The translations under genes were made by a program, and so were the position numbers. Shown here in pieces: positions 1-9,776 of a DNA stretch of 64,000 bases; position 1 is the stretch's first letter, and every line of letters starts with the position of its first letter. The DNA comes from Terriglobales bacterium (GTDB taxonomy: Bacteria; Acidobacteriota; Terriglobia; Terriglobales; Acidobacteriaceae). The notes beneath the pieces are model-generated. The model made no database searches. It was not told the DNA's origin and saw only the letters and a list, made by a program, of their open reading frames with translations. Where the stretch lies: positions 124,001-188,000 of the forward strand of contig JAOAPE010000005.1 in assembly GCA_025462725.1 (NCBI GenBank). The letters are read 5' to 3'.

Positions 1-1244
1 CCGTTCTTGTATTTGTTCAACCCTGCGCCGGTGCCCACCCACAATGCACCGTCTTGGTCTTCATGCAATGCAAGAATGTAATCCGAAAGCAATCCATTCT
101 TCTGATTGAAAGAATGCGTCTGTCCGTTTTGGATCTGGCTCAACCCACCCGCGCCGCCGATCCAAACCGCACCGGATTTATCCTGATAAATCGTGCGGAC
201 GAAATCATCCAGCAATCCCTGCTTCGTAGTCAGCGTAGTGAACTTGCTGTCATTCAGGCGATTCAGGCCTGCATTCGTTCCGATCCAGAGACTGCCCTCG
301 CGGTCCTCATAGATGTAGCGAACGGAGTGATCGGAGAGCCCATCCTGTGTACCGAAGGTGCTGAAGCGTTCTCCGTCTAGTCTGCTCAGGCCGCCACCAT
401 AGGTTCCGACCCAAACCTTGCCGTCGCGGTCTTCAAAGATGGAAATCACGGCGCGATCTGCGAGACCGTCTTTAATATCGAAGTGGCGGATCGCGCCTTG
501 CGCATCCACACGGATAAGCCCATCCTGCGTGCCGACCCAAAGATTTTTCCGCTTATCGCGCTTCAAGACCCAAACGGTGCTGCTGTTCAGTGAGTTTGAG
601 ATTGGATGCCGGGAAAGTTTGCCGTCCTTGAATTCGTATAATCCCGCGCCTTCCGTCCCTACCCACAAACTGCCATCCGCATTCGCCACGACTGTCCGCA
701 CCATGAATGAAGAGCCCACATCCGCGCGGTAGGCAGTAATGTGTCCGTCTTTGTAGCGGGCAAGACCACTATCCGTGCCAATCCATACCGAGCCATCTGC
801 ACTAGTAGTGAGGGCGCGAATCGTGCCGTTGGGTAATCCATCCTCAACGCCGAACGTGATTATCTGGTTGTAGCTGAGCCTCGCTAATCCATCTTCGGTG
901 CCGATCCAAAGATTTCCGTTTTGGTCTTCGCACATCGCACGGACTGCGATGTTTTTCAGCGCTGGTGAACTTCGTTTATTCAGAACTTTGAAATTAACGC
1001 CATCAAATCTCGCAATTCCCTCGTAGGTGGCGATCCAGAGATAGCCGTCACGCGTTTGCACAATGGCATTGACGGAGTTTTGCGGAAGTCCATTCTCGGT
1101 TTTCCAAACAGCGTGCCCATATTGGGTGATCGCTTTGCTGGGATCCAGCGCCAATCCGAAGTTCGACAAAAAACAGCAAAGAAGAAAAACGAGGAATGTT
1201 TTTGCCGGGTTGTTGCAGCGCAGTGGATTCATTTGTTCTGTCAT
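1..1244 (-). CDS. Two-component-type beta-propeller sensor, 5' part
   Basis: The gene enters from the left edge, so only its first 414 codons are present. An ATG at 1244 is followed by a signal-peptide-like stretch (about residues 12-31) and then by a string of roughly 42-residue blades, each with a DG-x-LW-(V/I)-GT core (for example WIGTDSG, WVGTEGAG, WVGTQDG, WVGTYGGG). This is the Reg_prop repeat of periplasmic ligand-sensing propellers. In that family the propeller is normally followed by a Y_Y_Y domain, a membrane helix and a histidine kinase or GGDEF output, which would lie outside the window. I count about nine blades and no internal stop where I checked. Ligand and output domain cannot be seen. 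Confidence 0.85.
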   Translation of the reverse strand, partial: MTEQMNPLRCNNPAKTFLVFLLCCFLSNFGLALDPSKAITQYGHAVWKTENGLPQNSVNAIVQTRDGYLWIATYEGIARFDGVNFKVLNKRSSPALKNIAVRAMCEDQNGNLWIGTEDGLARLSYNQIITFGVEDGLPNGTIRALTTSADGSVWIGTDSGLARYKDGHITAYRADVGSSFMVRTVVANADGSLWVGTEGAGLYEFKDGKLSRHPISNSLNSSTVWVLKRDKRKNLWVGTQDGLIRVDAQGAIRHFDIKDGLADRAVISIFEDRDGKVWVGTYGGGLSRLDGERFSTFGTQDGLSDHSVRYIYEDREGSLWIGTNAGLNRLNDSKFTTLTTKQGLLDDFVRTIYQDKSGAVWIGGAGGLSQIQNGQTHSFNQKNGLLSDYILALHEDQDGALWVGTGAGLNKYKN

Positions 1245-1324
1245 CTTGCCTGCGGAATCTACTGCCAGAGGGACAATAAAAATGCAGCGGGGAATATTGG
1301 AACAACTTACCATGAACCCGTCAG

Positions 1325-1374
1325 GAATTCACACAAGAATCAAGGTACTGAATTCACACAAGAATCAAGGTACT
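1325..1374. repeat. Perfect 25-bp tandem duplication
   Basis: Two identical, directly adjacent 25-bp units (1325-1349 and 1350-1374), each beginning with GAATTC, lie between the propeller sensor start and the dnaG terminator hairpin. The exact identity suggests a recent slippage or repair duplication. Confidence 0.9.
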
Positions 1375-1397
1375 AAAGTGCCAGTCTGGGCACTTTT
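1375..1397 (-). terminator. Hairpin terminator after dnaG
   Basis: AAAGTGCC (1375-1382) and GGCACTTT (1389-1396) form a perfect 8-bp stem around a 6-base loop, 10 bases past the dnaG stop. The A/T-rich base of the stem gives a short U tract on the minus transcript. A weak to moderate intrinsic terminator. Confidence 0.55.
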
Positions 1398-1405
1398 GGG
1401 AATGC

Positions 1406-3217
1406 CTATCGTCCTTGCCCGGCGCGCATGGATTCGTCCAGCGCGCGCTTCAACTTCAGCTTTTCCGCCGAGAGCTGTGTCAGCTCTAAGGTATTCCCCT
1501 GACGACCCGCCTCGTCTATCTGTGGCTGTAGCTGCTGCAGTGCGCGTTCGATGTGGGGACGTCGCATCGCGGCCAGAGCAACGCGGACGGTAGTAGCAGT
1601 AAGGTCCTCTCGTTCATCAGATCCCATTAGCAGGGCCGCAAGACGACTGCGGTCTGAATCCGACAATGCCAATTGCAGCGGCTCGCGTAACTCTTCTACC
1701 GAAGCATGAAGCAACGCGTCGAAGATCGGCTCTGTTGTCCAGCCTTCATGCAAATGCTCCGAGGTAAGCACATCGTGAACATTGGACTGCACAGCAGCGT
1801 CCTCTTTCGACTGCGACAGCAAGACGTGGATAAGGATTTTTTCGGCAGGCGAAGTCTGCTGTGCAGGGGCATCCGCCTTTACTTTTTGTGTCCGTGACGA
1901 TGCTGCCGATTTCAACTCCTGGCGCAACACAGCCGAGTCGATGGAGAGCCGTTGTGCGATCTCCGAAGCCAACTCGTCACGAACTATTCGGCTGGGAACA
2001 CGCTGAATGTGTGGCAGCAAATAGTTCAGCGCTTTCACTTTGGAATCTGCTGTCCGCGACGGAAACTGCGCTTGAGCGCGGTCAATTAGGTAATGGAAGT
2101 ACTTGCGCGAATTTATGACTTCCTTCTGGTAAGCCTCAGCTCCGCGCTTGCGAATGAACAGGTCCGGATCGAGTCCCTGCTCCAGCGTGATCACCTTTAT
2201 GTTGAAGTCCTCTTCAACGAGCATCGCCAGCGAACGCTCCGTCGCGGCTGCCCCGGCGGTATCAGGATCGAAATTCACAATGATGTTCTTGCTGAAACGG
2301 CCGAGCAGTTTTACTTGTGCTTCGCCAAACGCAGTGCCCGAGCTGGCAATTACATTGTGCATGCCCGCCGTAAACACGGAGATGATGTCGAGATAACCCT
2401 CAACCACGATCGAGTAATCCAGCTTGCGAATGGCTTCCTTCGCGCGATCCAGGTTGTAGAGCACGCGGCCTTTGGAATAGATCGGGGTCTCCGGAGAGTT
2501 GAGATACTTCGGCCCGGCCTTCTCCTTCTCGACAGCTCCATCCATGATGCGTCCGCCGAACGCGATGACTTTGCCTTGCTCGTTCGCAATCGGAAACATG
2601 ATGCGATTGCGAAACTTGGAATACATCGCGGAGATACCGCCGGCCTCGTCCTTCCACGAGAACAGGCCGCTCTGCTTGAGCGCTGCTTCATCGAACTCCG
2701 ATTTCAACTTGTCGCGCAACGACGAACCGGAATCCGGTGCGTATCCGATGCGGAACTGCTTCATCACCTCATCAGTGATGCCGCGTCCAGTGAGATACTC
2801 GCGCGCGCCCGCAGCAGCCGGTGTCCGCATCTGCTGCTCGAAAAACAAGGTAGCCGCCTCGTGCAGGTTGAGAAGCTTTCCCCGAAGACTTGCTTCGTTG
2901 GCTTCGCCCGGAGAAAAATTCTGCTTCGGCAGCGGAATCCCAAGCTTCACGGCGACACTGCGCACCGCCTCCGGAAAGCTGCTGTTCTCGATCTTCTGCA
3001 CGAAGCTGAAGACATCGCCGGAGACGCCGCATCCGAAGCAGTGATAGAACTGCTTGGTCGCGTGCACGGAAAACGATGGCGATTTCTCGTTATGAAAAGG
3101 ACAGATACCGGAAAAATTCTGCGCGCCCGACTTCTTCAGCTTTACGTAGTCGCCCACAATGCGGACGATATCCGCCTGCTGCTTGACCGTGTATGCGAAG
3201 TCGCCGGGGTTAGACAT
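1406..3217 (-). CDS. dnaG: DNA primase DnaG
   Basis: Synthesises the RNA primers for replication at the fork. The 603 residues are the usual length. The N-terminal CHC2 zinc finger has C39-x2-H42 and C60-x2-C63. The Toprim catalytic domain shows the EGYLD glutamate (about E273) and the FDPDTAG aspartates (about D317 and D319). The C-terminal part is the usual variable helicase-binding region. It starts 10 bases after the stop of the upstream TPR gene on the same strand and so is probably the last gene of a mutS2 - TPR - dnaG transcript, rather than part of the common rpsU-dnaG-rpoD operon. No rpoD is seen next to it. Confidence 0.97.
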   Translation of the reverse strand: MSNPGDFAYTVKQQADIVRIVGDYVKLKKSGAQNFSGICPFHNEKSPSFSVHATKQFYHCFGCGVSGDVFSFVQKIENSSFPEAVRSVAVKLGIPLPKQNFSPGEANEASLRGKLLNLHEAATLFFEQQMRTPAAAGAREYLTGRGITDEVMKQFRIGYAPDSGSSLRDKLKSEFDEAALKQSGLFSWKDEAGGISAMYSKFRNRIMFPIANEQGKVIAFGGRIMDGAVEKEKAGPKYLNSPETPIYSKGRVLYNLDRAKEAIRKLDYSIVVEGYLDIISVFTAGMHNVIASSGTAFGEAQVKLLGRFSKNIIVNFDPDTAGAAATERSLAMLVEEDFNIKVITLEQGLDPDLFIRKRGAEAYQKEVINSRKYFHYLIDRAQAQFPSRTADSKVKALNYLLPHIQRVPSRIVRDELASEIAQRLSIDSAVLRQELKSAASSRTQKVKADAPAQQTSPAEKILIHVLLSQSKEDAAVQSNVHDVLTSEHLHEGWTTEPIFDALLHASVEELREPLQLALSDSDRSRLAALLMGSDEREDLTATTVRVALAAMRRPHIERALQQLQPQIDEAGRQGNTLELTQLSAEKLKLKRALDESMRAGQGR

Positions 3218-3227
3218 GGAGGGCTAG

Positions 3228-4190
3228 CTACTGCTGCATCGCCTTCACTTCTTTGACAAATGCCGGGTCTGAAACAAAGTTTCGGAACGAGTCGTCTGTC
3301 AATGGATCGGGCATCCTCTCGCCTTTGTTCACATTCTTCTTGCGCTCGAAAGCCTTCTTCAGAAATACGAGCGCATTGGTTTGATCCTTCTGCTCTCCAT
3401 ATCCACACGCGATGTTGTAGTAGAAAATCGGATAGCCCGGGTCCCTACTGATGCCGTACTCCAACACCTCTTTTGACTTTGCCCAGTCACCCGAAATCCC
3501 ATAAGACATACCGAGCTGGTCGATCAACACCCGGGAGAGCCGTTGGTCGAAGATAGGTTCCTGCTTCTCCAGATCTAGTGCTTTCTGATAGTGAACTGCG
3601 GCAGTCTTGTAGTCTTGCTTCTGATAAAACGTACTGGCGACGCCAAACTCGTCTCTGGCGTTGAGTGCATAATCGGGTAGAGATCTAACGCTTAGAAGAA
3701 AATCCTCAAACATCTTTTCATCTCGAGGGGTGAAGCTCACTTTGGAGATGTGGACCTCTGACCAGATCTCGTCGCCACCATAGTAGGCGTGAAGGCTTCT
3801 CTGTTCTGCGCGAACTCCCTGGAATTCGTGGACCGTGTACTCCGCGACCGCAGCACCATTGCTCTCGACGATCTTCTCGTCGTCTATTTTCATCTTCGAA
3901 TTCTTCTTCATGCCGCCATACCACTCGTCGCGCACCTGCGCGTTCGTGCCGGGATGAGGAGCAATCTCCACAAAAGCGGTCATATAAACGCCGTTCGGCC
4001 CCGTGGCGCTGATCTTGAACTGTTTACCGTCAGGTCGTAACCCACCCCCCTCAATCCGATAACCGGGAGGCATCTTTATCTCCAATGCACCTTTGCGGTC
4101 AGGCAGGAACATGTGGAGAGCCGTGAGCTCTTGGGCGAACGCAACGGTTGATACAAATAGCAACAGCACGAGAGCGAAATTCTTTCTCAC
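3228..4190 (-). CDS. Secreted TPR-repeat protein
   Basis: 320 residues. A clear signal peptide (basic MRKNF, hydrophobic core, VAFA cut site near residue 19) is followed by a beta-rich middle and, from about residue 175 to 290, three tetratricopeptide-like units (motifs such as AAVHYQKALDLE and YNIACGYGEQKDQTNALVFLKKAF). TPRs mediate protein-protein contacts, so it is probably a periplasmic scaffold or assembly factor. No enzymatic motif was recognised. It sits between mutS2 and dnaG in the same orientation, 10 bases before dnaG. No specific role can be assigned. Confidence 0.8.
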   Translation of the reverse strand: MRKNFALVLLLFVSTVAFAQELTALHMFLPDRKGALEIKMPPGYRIEGGGLRPDGKQFKISATGPNGVYMTAFVEIAPHPGTNAQVRDEWYGGMKKNSKMKIDDEKIVESNGAAVAEYTVHEFQGVRAEQRSLHAYYGGDEIWSEVHISKVSFTPRDEKMFEDFLLSVRSLPDYALNARDEFGVASTFYQKQDYKTAAVHYQKALDLEKQEPIFDQRLSRVLIDQLGMSYGISGDWAKSKEVLEYGISRDPGYPIFYYNIACGYGEQKDQTNALVFLKKAFERKKNVNKGERMPDPLTDDSFRNFVSDPAFVKEVKAMQQ

Positions 4191-4233
4191 AGGGGACCTC
4201 CTTGGGAAGCTATCTTATTGCATGTGACGACGA

Positions 4234-6708
4234 TTAGGCACGGAGTTCCACCACTGTCGCACCCGCTCCACCTTCATTCTGCGGAGGCTCGATCACTCCA
4301 GCCACATGCGGATGGCCCTTCAGAAACTGCCGCAGCGCTTTGCGCAGAATTCCCATCCCGCTGCCGTGAACGATGCGCACCCGCGGTAATCCTGCGAGGA
4401 ATGCGCGGTCGACGAATTTCTCCACTACTTCGGTCGCCTCGTCCACTGTTTGGCCGATCACGTTCACTTCCGACGGAGCATTGTCATCGCTCGACGCCAA
4501 TGAAACATTTATGCCCCGCGAGCGCGCTGCCTGCGCAGGTTTCTGTGCGGCTCCTAATTCGCGCTGTCTTGCCGCACTGACCACCACCTCTGCGATATCA
4601 TCCCGCGGGATCTTCATCTTCATCAATCCCATCTCGACTTCAAAGACATTGCCATCCAACTTGCGAAGCACTTTCGCATTCCTGCCCAGCGACTTTAGTT
4701 TTACCGTGTCGCCTTCTTCCACGAACTGCGCGCCGGAGCGCACCTGGTCAGGACGCGCATTCGGGTCACCGACATCCGCTCCCGTCTTATGCGCCACCAC
4801 TGCGGAATCAAATTGCTCTTTGAATTCGCGACGCAGCTTGGCAATACGCCTCTCCGCATCCTTCGTCAGCTTCTGCGCGGCGACCCGGTCCTGCATCGCC
4901 GAAACCGCCTCACGCGTGCGGTATTCAAAGTCGCGCAACAGCGATTCCAGCTTGGTCTCCAGCTCTTTGGTCTTCTTGCGCTGGTCGTTCATGCCTTCGA
5001 GCGCCAGCCTGTTCTTTTCGCGCGCGACTTCCTGTGATTTCGTCTTCAGCTCCGCGCGTTCATTCTCGATCTGGCCGACTTCTTCATTCAGCCGATCGAG
5101 AAAGTACGAGATATCGCGCTGTTGCGTGCCGATGCGCTCGCGAGCCGCAGCGATGATGACGGAATTCATACCCAGCTTCTGAGCGATGTTGATTCCCGCC
5201 GACGCTCCCGGCACTCCCACGCGCAATTGATACGTGGGCTGCAGCGTGGCTTCGTCGAATCCCACCGATGCATTCAGCACTCCCGTGTTGTTGGCCGCGT
5301 AAACTTTGAGCGCAGTGTGGTGAGTGGAGATGATTGTGATCGCCCCGATTCTTCGAAAGTGCTCCGCGATGGAAACGGCCAGCGCTGCGCCTTCTTCTGG
5401 ATCGGTCGCCGAACCGAGTTCGTCCAGCAACACCAGCGAATCCGCAGTTGCTGTCCTCGACATAAAATCAATGTTGGTCACGTGCGCTGAAAACGTTGAT
5501 AAATTCTGCTCGATTGATTGATAGTCCCCGATATCAGCGAGCACAGCATCGAAAATAGGAAATTGCGCGCGTTCCGCCGGAACCGGAATTCCCGCCTGCG
5601 CCATTAGCGCAAGCAGCCCAATCGTTTTCAAGCCTACCGTCTTACCGCCCGTGTTCGGACCACTGATGATGAGTTGTCGGGCTTCGCCGAGCATCTCCAC
5701 CGACAGCGGCACGACATTGCTGCCCTTCGCACGCAGATTCCGCTCGAGGACGGGATGGACCGCTTTGTGCACCACCAGTTCCTTGCTCTCGCTCAGTTCC
5801 GGAGCGATGCAGCCATAGTCCTCCGCGAAGCGTGCCTTCGCAAATTGCAGTTCTACCTCGGCAAGCACTTCCGTCGCAAGCGCCAGAGCGGGGGCATGCT
5901 CCCCAAGCCGACGCGTCATCTCCAGAAGAATGCGATGGATCTCAGCCATCTCTTCTTCGATCAGCCGGACAAGCTCGTTGTTTTGCTCGATGGTCTCCAT
6001 CGGCTCAACGTAAACCGTCTGTCCGCTGGAACTCGCGCCGTGCACAACGCCGTTTACCTTGCGCTTCTGCTCGATCTTTACTGGTATCACAAACCGCTCG
6101 CCGCGGATGGTGATCAGTTCATCCTGTACAGCACCGCCTTCGGCCAACCGCCGAAGATATCCTCGCAAGGACTCCTGTATCGCTCGCCGTTGCTTCTCTA
6201 TCTCGCGGCGGATGCGAGATAACTCCGGCGACGCTTTGTCATCAAGCGATCCATTAGGAAGTATTTTGTTTTTAAAATAGCCGAGTAGCACTGAAAAGTC
6301 ACCGATGTCGCGCGTCAACTCCTCCACTGCAGGCCAGGGCTCGTTGACGCTTACCGGAGGATGCAGTCCAATTTCGCGCCATTGTGCCGCGCGATCTGCA
6401 AGGAACAACACGTCGCGAATCTCTTCCAACTCCAGTGCGACACCGGAAATGCGCGTTTTCTCCAGCAGTGTACGAAGGTCAAGCAATCCGCCGAACTCGA
6501 ACCTGCCGCCTGCGCGGAAGTATCGCCTGATCTCATTTGTTAGTTGTTGCTGCCTAGCGATCCAGTTGCGTTCAGTACTCGGCTCTAGGGCCGCAACCTT
6601 GTCTTTTCCAAGCGGAGAGCTGGCATAGCTCAGCAGCATCTCGCGGACGGAGTCGAATTCCAGCACGCGTGCGCTTGTGTGTTTGAGGCTTTGATTTGCG
6701 GGAGCCAT
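4234..6708 (-). CDS. mutS2: Endonuclease MutS2
   Basis: 824 residues, typical of MutS2 rather than MutS1: there is no N-terminal mismatch-recognition domain. The core (helical clamp about 100-300) leads to the ABC-type ATPase with Walker A GPNTGGKT at about 350-357 and Walker B LVLLDELGSATDP near 430. A long charged coiled coil (about 520-640) follows, and a C-terminal Smr nuclease domain (about 745-824) with the HGSGMGILRKALRQFL signature. MutS2 is known for suppressing homologous recombination and, in some bacteria, for rescuing collided ribosomes. It is followed on the same strand by the TPR gene and dnaG. Confidence 0.96.
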   Translation of the reverse strand: MAPANQSLKHTSARVLEFDSVREMLLSYASSPLGKDKVAALEPSTERNWIARQQQLTNEIRRYFRAGGRFEFGGLLDLRTLLEKTRISGVALELEEIRDVLFLADRAAQWREIGLHPPVSVNEPWPAVEELTRDIGDFSVLLGYFKNKILPNGSLDDKASPELSRIRREIEKQRRAIQESLRGYLRRLAEGGAVQDELITIRGERFVIPVKIEQKRKVNGVVHGASSSGQTVYVEPMETIEQNNELVRLIEEEMAEIHRILLEMTRRLGEHAPALALATEVLAEVELQFAKARFAEDYGCIAPELSESKELVVHKAVHPVLERNLRAKGSNVVPLSVEMLGEARQLIISGPNTGGKTVGLKTIGLLALMAQAGIPVPAERAQFPIFDAVLADIGDYQSIEQNLSTFSAHVTNIDFMSRTATADSLVLLDELGSATDPEEGAALAVSIAEHFRRIGAITIISTHHTALKVYAANNTGVLNASVGFDEATLQPTYQLRVGVPGASAGINIAQKLGMNSVIIAAARERIGTQQRDISYFLDRLNEEVGQIENERAELKTKSQEVAREKNRLALEGMNDQRKKTKELETKLESLLRDFEYRTREAVSAMQDRVAAQKLTKDAERRIAKLRREFKEQFDSAVVAHKTGADVGDPNARPDQVRSGAQFVEEGDTVKLKSLGRNAKVLRKLDGNVFEVEMGLMKMKIPRDDIAEVVVSAARQRELGAAQKPAQAARSRGINVSLASSDDNAPSEVNVIGQTVDEATEVVEKFVDRAFLAGLPRVRIVHGSGMGILRKALRQFLKGHPHVAGVIEPPQNEGGAGATVVELRA

Positions 6709-6751
6709 GCAGAAAATATGTTACAGGAAGGTGCAACGCAGGGTAGCGGGA

Positions 6752-8524
6752 CTATGCGCTGGTTGTCTTCGCGGACGCATGGGCTTTCTCTGCACGCTGT
6801 CCTACCGCCACCGGGAACGAAACAGTGAATAATGCCCCGCCGCTTGCCTGGTTCTCGCACTTGATATCGCCACCGTGTTCGTTGACGATCCCGTAACACG
6901 CGCTTAGACCGAGTCCACTGCCTTTGCCGATTGCCTTCGTCGTATAGAACGGATCGAAAATATTATTCGGATTGGCGACTCCGGGGCCCGTATCCGCGCA
7001 ACGGAACACCACCTCACCGCCCTCATGCTTTGTGGAGACGGTCATTGTGCCGCGGCCATGTGCTTCCTGCATGGCTTCAACCGCGTTGTTCATGATGTGG
7101 AAACACATCTGCAATAGATGGTTCTGGTCCCCGAGTATCTGCGGAAGCTCAACTTCCAGGTCGCGGACGGTCTTAATATCTTTGTTCGCCTTGTCCAACT
7201 CGCGCAACTGCAGCGCGCTCGCAACGACCATGTTCATATCGATCAGTGAACGTTTCATCGGCGACTGCTTGGCAAACGTCAACAAGCTTGAGACAAGGGC
7301 CTTTGTGCGGCGCGCCTGCGTGCGTATCTTGTCCGCAATCTGCCGCAGGTCGTTGTCCACGGACGCATCATCCGCCAACAGGTCTGAATATCCGAGTATC
7401 GCCGTAAGAGGATTGTTGATCTCATGTGCCGCGCCGGCAACCAATCTGCCCAGCGAGGCCAGCTTCTCAGCTTGCAGCAGGTTTCCTTGAAGCCGATGGA
7501 ACTCATCAAGCGACTGGCGTGATTCACTTAACAGCCCTACCAGTCTGCGTTGCAGCATGTCTTGCTTTAAGAAGATCAGCAGCATGAGCCACAACATTGA
7601 GACCAGCGTGATTAGTACCCGATAACGCTGCACACCCGGTGCCACGCTGGAATCGATGGCTGCCCAGAGTGCGAAAATTGGCATTGAAAGCAATGCAAGC
7701 GTGGATAAACGCGAATGTCCATTGGTCTGTGCGCGCAAAGTTGCTTGTTCAGCCTCTGGTTCCAACTTGGTCTGTGACGCAGCATAACCTGCGAACGCGA
7801 ACCATCCCATTGAGGCTATCAATGGCACGTCGTAAACCGCTCCTGTTTCGTAAACGCCGCGAGTCAAGGCGAGGCTGATGAACCATGAAGCGAGCGCGTA
7901 CAAAGTTGAAGCACCAAGAAACTGCCCATAGATGCGCTTCCATGAGCCCGTTGTCCGGAACCACAGTATGAGGAATGAACCCGCCACCATGATGTTTTCA
8001 AGGGTGTAAAGAAGAATGAAGCTGAAGCTAAAGTTTTTCTTGTCCGGGAATATGAACTGCCACGGGCCAGCAATATAGGCGTAGAGAAATATCCACCAGA
8101 AAAGTAGCAATGCAAGATCTAGATAGCCCAACCGCAAGCCGCGATCGGCTTCGGGAACATCCACATGGGGCTGCGTTGCTGCGGCAGCAATCATCGGAAC
8201 CGCATGCAGGAATATCAGGACCGCGCCGATGTACGCATTCGGCACTTCAATGCCCAGATACGTCTCGTAGTAGGTCCAGGTGAATTGTGCTGTAAGCCAC
8301 AAAAAGGTGCCGAGTACCATGAGCACCCAGAAGGCATTCCCACCATTGCGACGGGTGAGATTCAGCCCGATGGTCACCACCATGGCTGCTTGAATGAGGC
8401 ACTGTGCAATGTTTCCGAAGTTGTGCAATGCGGCCCCAGGCTGCAGCAGGAAGGGGCCCGCCGCGTACACGCAGCAAAACGCGGCCATGGAAATCGCAAA
8501 CTTCTTAGGAGAGATCGAAAACAT
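6752..8524 (-). CDS. Membrane-bound sensor histidine kinase
   Basis: 590 residues. The first ~310 residues carry about eight hydrophobic helices without a large periplasmic loop, a membrane-embedded sensor of the 7TM/MASE kind. A short coiled linker leads to a HisKA domain with phospho-acceptor motif AHEINNPLTAILGYSDLL (His near 375) and a HATPase_c domain with N box (NNAVEAM), G1 box (DTGPGV) and G2 box (GKGSGLGLSACYG). All catalytic boxes look intact. No receiver gene is adjacent, so the partner is unknown. mutS2 starts about 43 bases downstream on the same strand. Confidence 0.92.
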   Translation of the reverse strand: MFSISPKKFAISMAAFCCVYAAGPFLLQPGAALHNFGNIAQCLIQAAMVVTIGLNLTRRNGGNAFWVLMVLGTFLWLTAQFTWTYYETYLGIEVPNAYIGAVLIFLHAVPMIAAAATQPHVDVPEADRGLRLGYLDLALLLFWWIFLYAYIAGPWQFIFPDKKNFSFSFILLYTLENIMVAGSFLILWFRTTGSWKRIYGQFLGASTLYALASWFISLALTRGVYETGAVYDVPLIASMGWFAFAGYAASQTKLEPEAEQATLRAQTNGHSRLSTLALLSMPIFALWAAIDSSVAPGVQRYRVLITLVSMLWLMLLIFLKQDMLQRRLVGLLSESRQSLDEFHRLQGNLLQAEKLASLGRLVAGAAHEINNPLTAILGYSDLLADDASVDNDLRQIADKIRTQARRTKALVSSLLTFAKQSPMKRSLIDMNMVVASALQLRELDKANKDIKTVRDLEVELPQILGDQNHLLQMCFHIMNNAVEAMQEAHGRGTMTVSTKHEGGEVVFRCADTGPGVANPNNIFDPFYTTKAIGKGSGLGLSACYGIVNEHGGDIKCENQASGGALFTVSFPVAVGQRAEKAHASAKTTSA

Positions 8525-8639
8525 GCGAATCAGAGCGCGATTCTATGCTGAATAGGGCCAATGCGGAAGTTACTCTGGTACTTCCCCATATGGGGGCTAA
8601 AACTCGTCAATTTCGCAATTTTGATAAGATTTCCCAACC

Positions 8640-9734
8640 ATGTCCTTCCCACGCACACGGATGCGGCGCCTTCGGCAAAATGAGACGCTGCGTTCAATGG
8701 TCCGCGAGACCCGGCTTACCCCTGAATCCTTCGTTTATCCCCTATTTGTTTGCCCCGGAAAAGGTGTTCGCAAAGCCATCGGATCCATGCCGGGCGTCTT
8801 TAATCTCTCCGTGGATGAAGCGGTAAAAGAGGCGCGAGAAGCAAAGTCACTGGGAATTCCCGCCATGATTCTTTTTGGATTACCCGAAACCAAGGACGAG
8901 ATCGCCACCGGAGCATGGGCGGAAGATGGAATTGTGCAACGCGCTGCCCGGGCGATCAAGTCGGAAGTAAAAGACCTGCTCGTCATCGCTGACGTCTGCC
9001 TTTGCGAATATATGTCGCACGGACACTGCGGCATCGTTGAGAAATCTGGTTCCACTCCCGCCAATGACGGCGGAAAGAAGCGCGTGATGCTTCCCGCTCA
9101 CACCTATGCGCAAGCCTCTACCGGAGCAAAAGCAGCAACGGAAAGCACACCCGGCGAAACTCCACATTACGAGATCATCAATGACGCAACGCTGGAAATA
9201 CTAGCCAAGACCGCTGTCTCGCTCGCCCGCGCCGGGGTGGACATCATCGCCCCCTCTGACATGATGGACGGCCGCGTCGCCGCGATTCGTACTGCCTTGG
9301 ACGCTGAGAACCTCACTAACACTCCTATCCTTTCTTATGCGGCGAAATTTGCTTCGGCTTTCTATGGCCCCTTCCGCGAGGCTGCTGATTCCGCTCCTCA
9401 GTTCGGAGACCGCCGCGCGTACCAAATGGATGGCGCCAACATGCGCGAAGCCATGCGTGAGATTGAACTCGACATTCAAGAGGGGGCAGACATGATCATG
9501 GTGAAACCAGCCATGCCTTATCTGGATGTTATCGCCGCCGCACGAGAGCGCTTCGACCTGCCGCTCGCTGCTTACCAGGTTTCCGGCGAATACGCGATGA
9601 TAAAGGCCGCTGCCGCAAATGGATGGGTGGATGGGGAGCGGGTGATGATGGAATCGCTGCTGTCGATTCGCCGTGCGGGTGCGGATTTCATCCTGACTTA
9701 CTTTGCGAAGGATGCGGCGAAGTTGTTGGGATGA
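8640..9734 (+). CDS. hemB: Delta-aminolevulinic acid dehydratase (porphobilinogen synthase)
   Basis: Condenses two 5-aminolevulinate molecules to porphobilinogen in tetrapyrrole synthesis. The Schiff-base lysines are in [14 protein letters not shown] (K236) and MVKPAMPYL (K289), and the metal site [11 protein letters not shown] supplies C120, C122 and C130. At 364 residues it is longer than the usual 320-335. The excess is a roughly 40-residue insertion (about 135-178) between the metal-site loop and the NDATLE motif, where most HemB proteins have only a short loop. It is transcribed divergently from the histidine kinase. A second copy of the last ~14 codons lies 0.5 kb downstream. Confidence 0.97.
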   Translation: MSFPRTRMRRLRQNETLRSMVRETRLTPESFVYPLFVCPGKGVRKAIGSMPGVFNLSVDEAVKEAREAKSLGIPAMILFGLPETKDEIATGAWAEDGIVQRAARAIKSEVKDLLVIADVCLCEYMSHGHCGIVEKSGSTPANDGGKKRVMLPAHTYAQASTGAKAATESTPGETPHYEIINDATLEILAKTAVSLARAGVDIIAPSDMMDGRVAAIRTALDAENLTNTPILSYAAKFASAFYGPFREAADSAPQFGDRRAYQMDGANMREAMREIELDIQEGADMIMVKPAMPYLDVIAAARERFDLPLAAYQVSGEYAMIKAAAANGWVDGERVMMESLLSIRRAGADFILTYFAKDAAKLLG

Positions 9735-9776
9735 AGCTGAGAGACTTTGCCGCGAGTTTTTTCGGGCTTGCAGGCG

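Noticed and set aside
2093-3256. Long open frame on the plus strand opposite dnaG (387 codons)
   Set aside because: It is antisense to a fully conserved dnaG, has no recognisable protein features and arises from the codon bias of the minus-strand gene.
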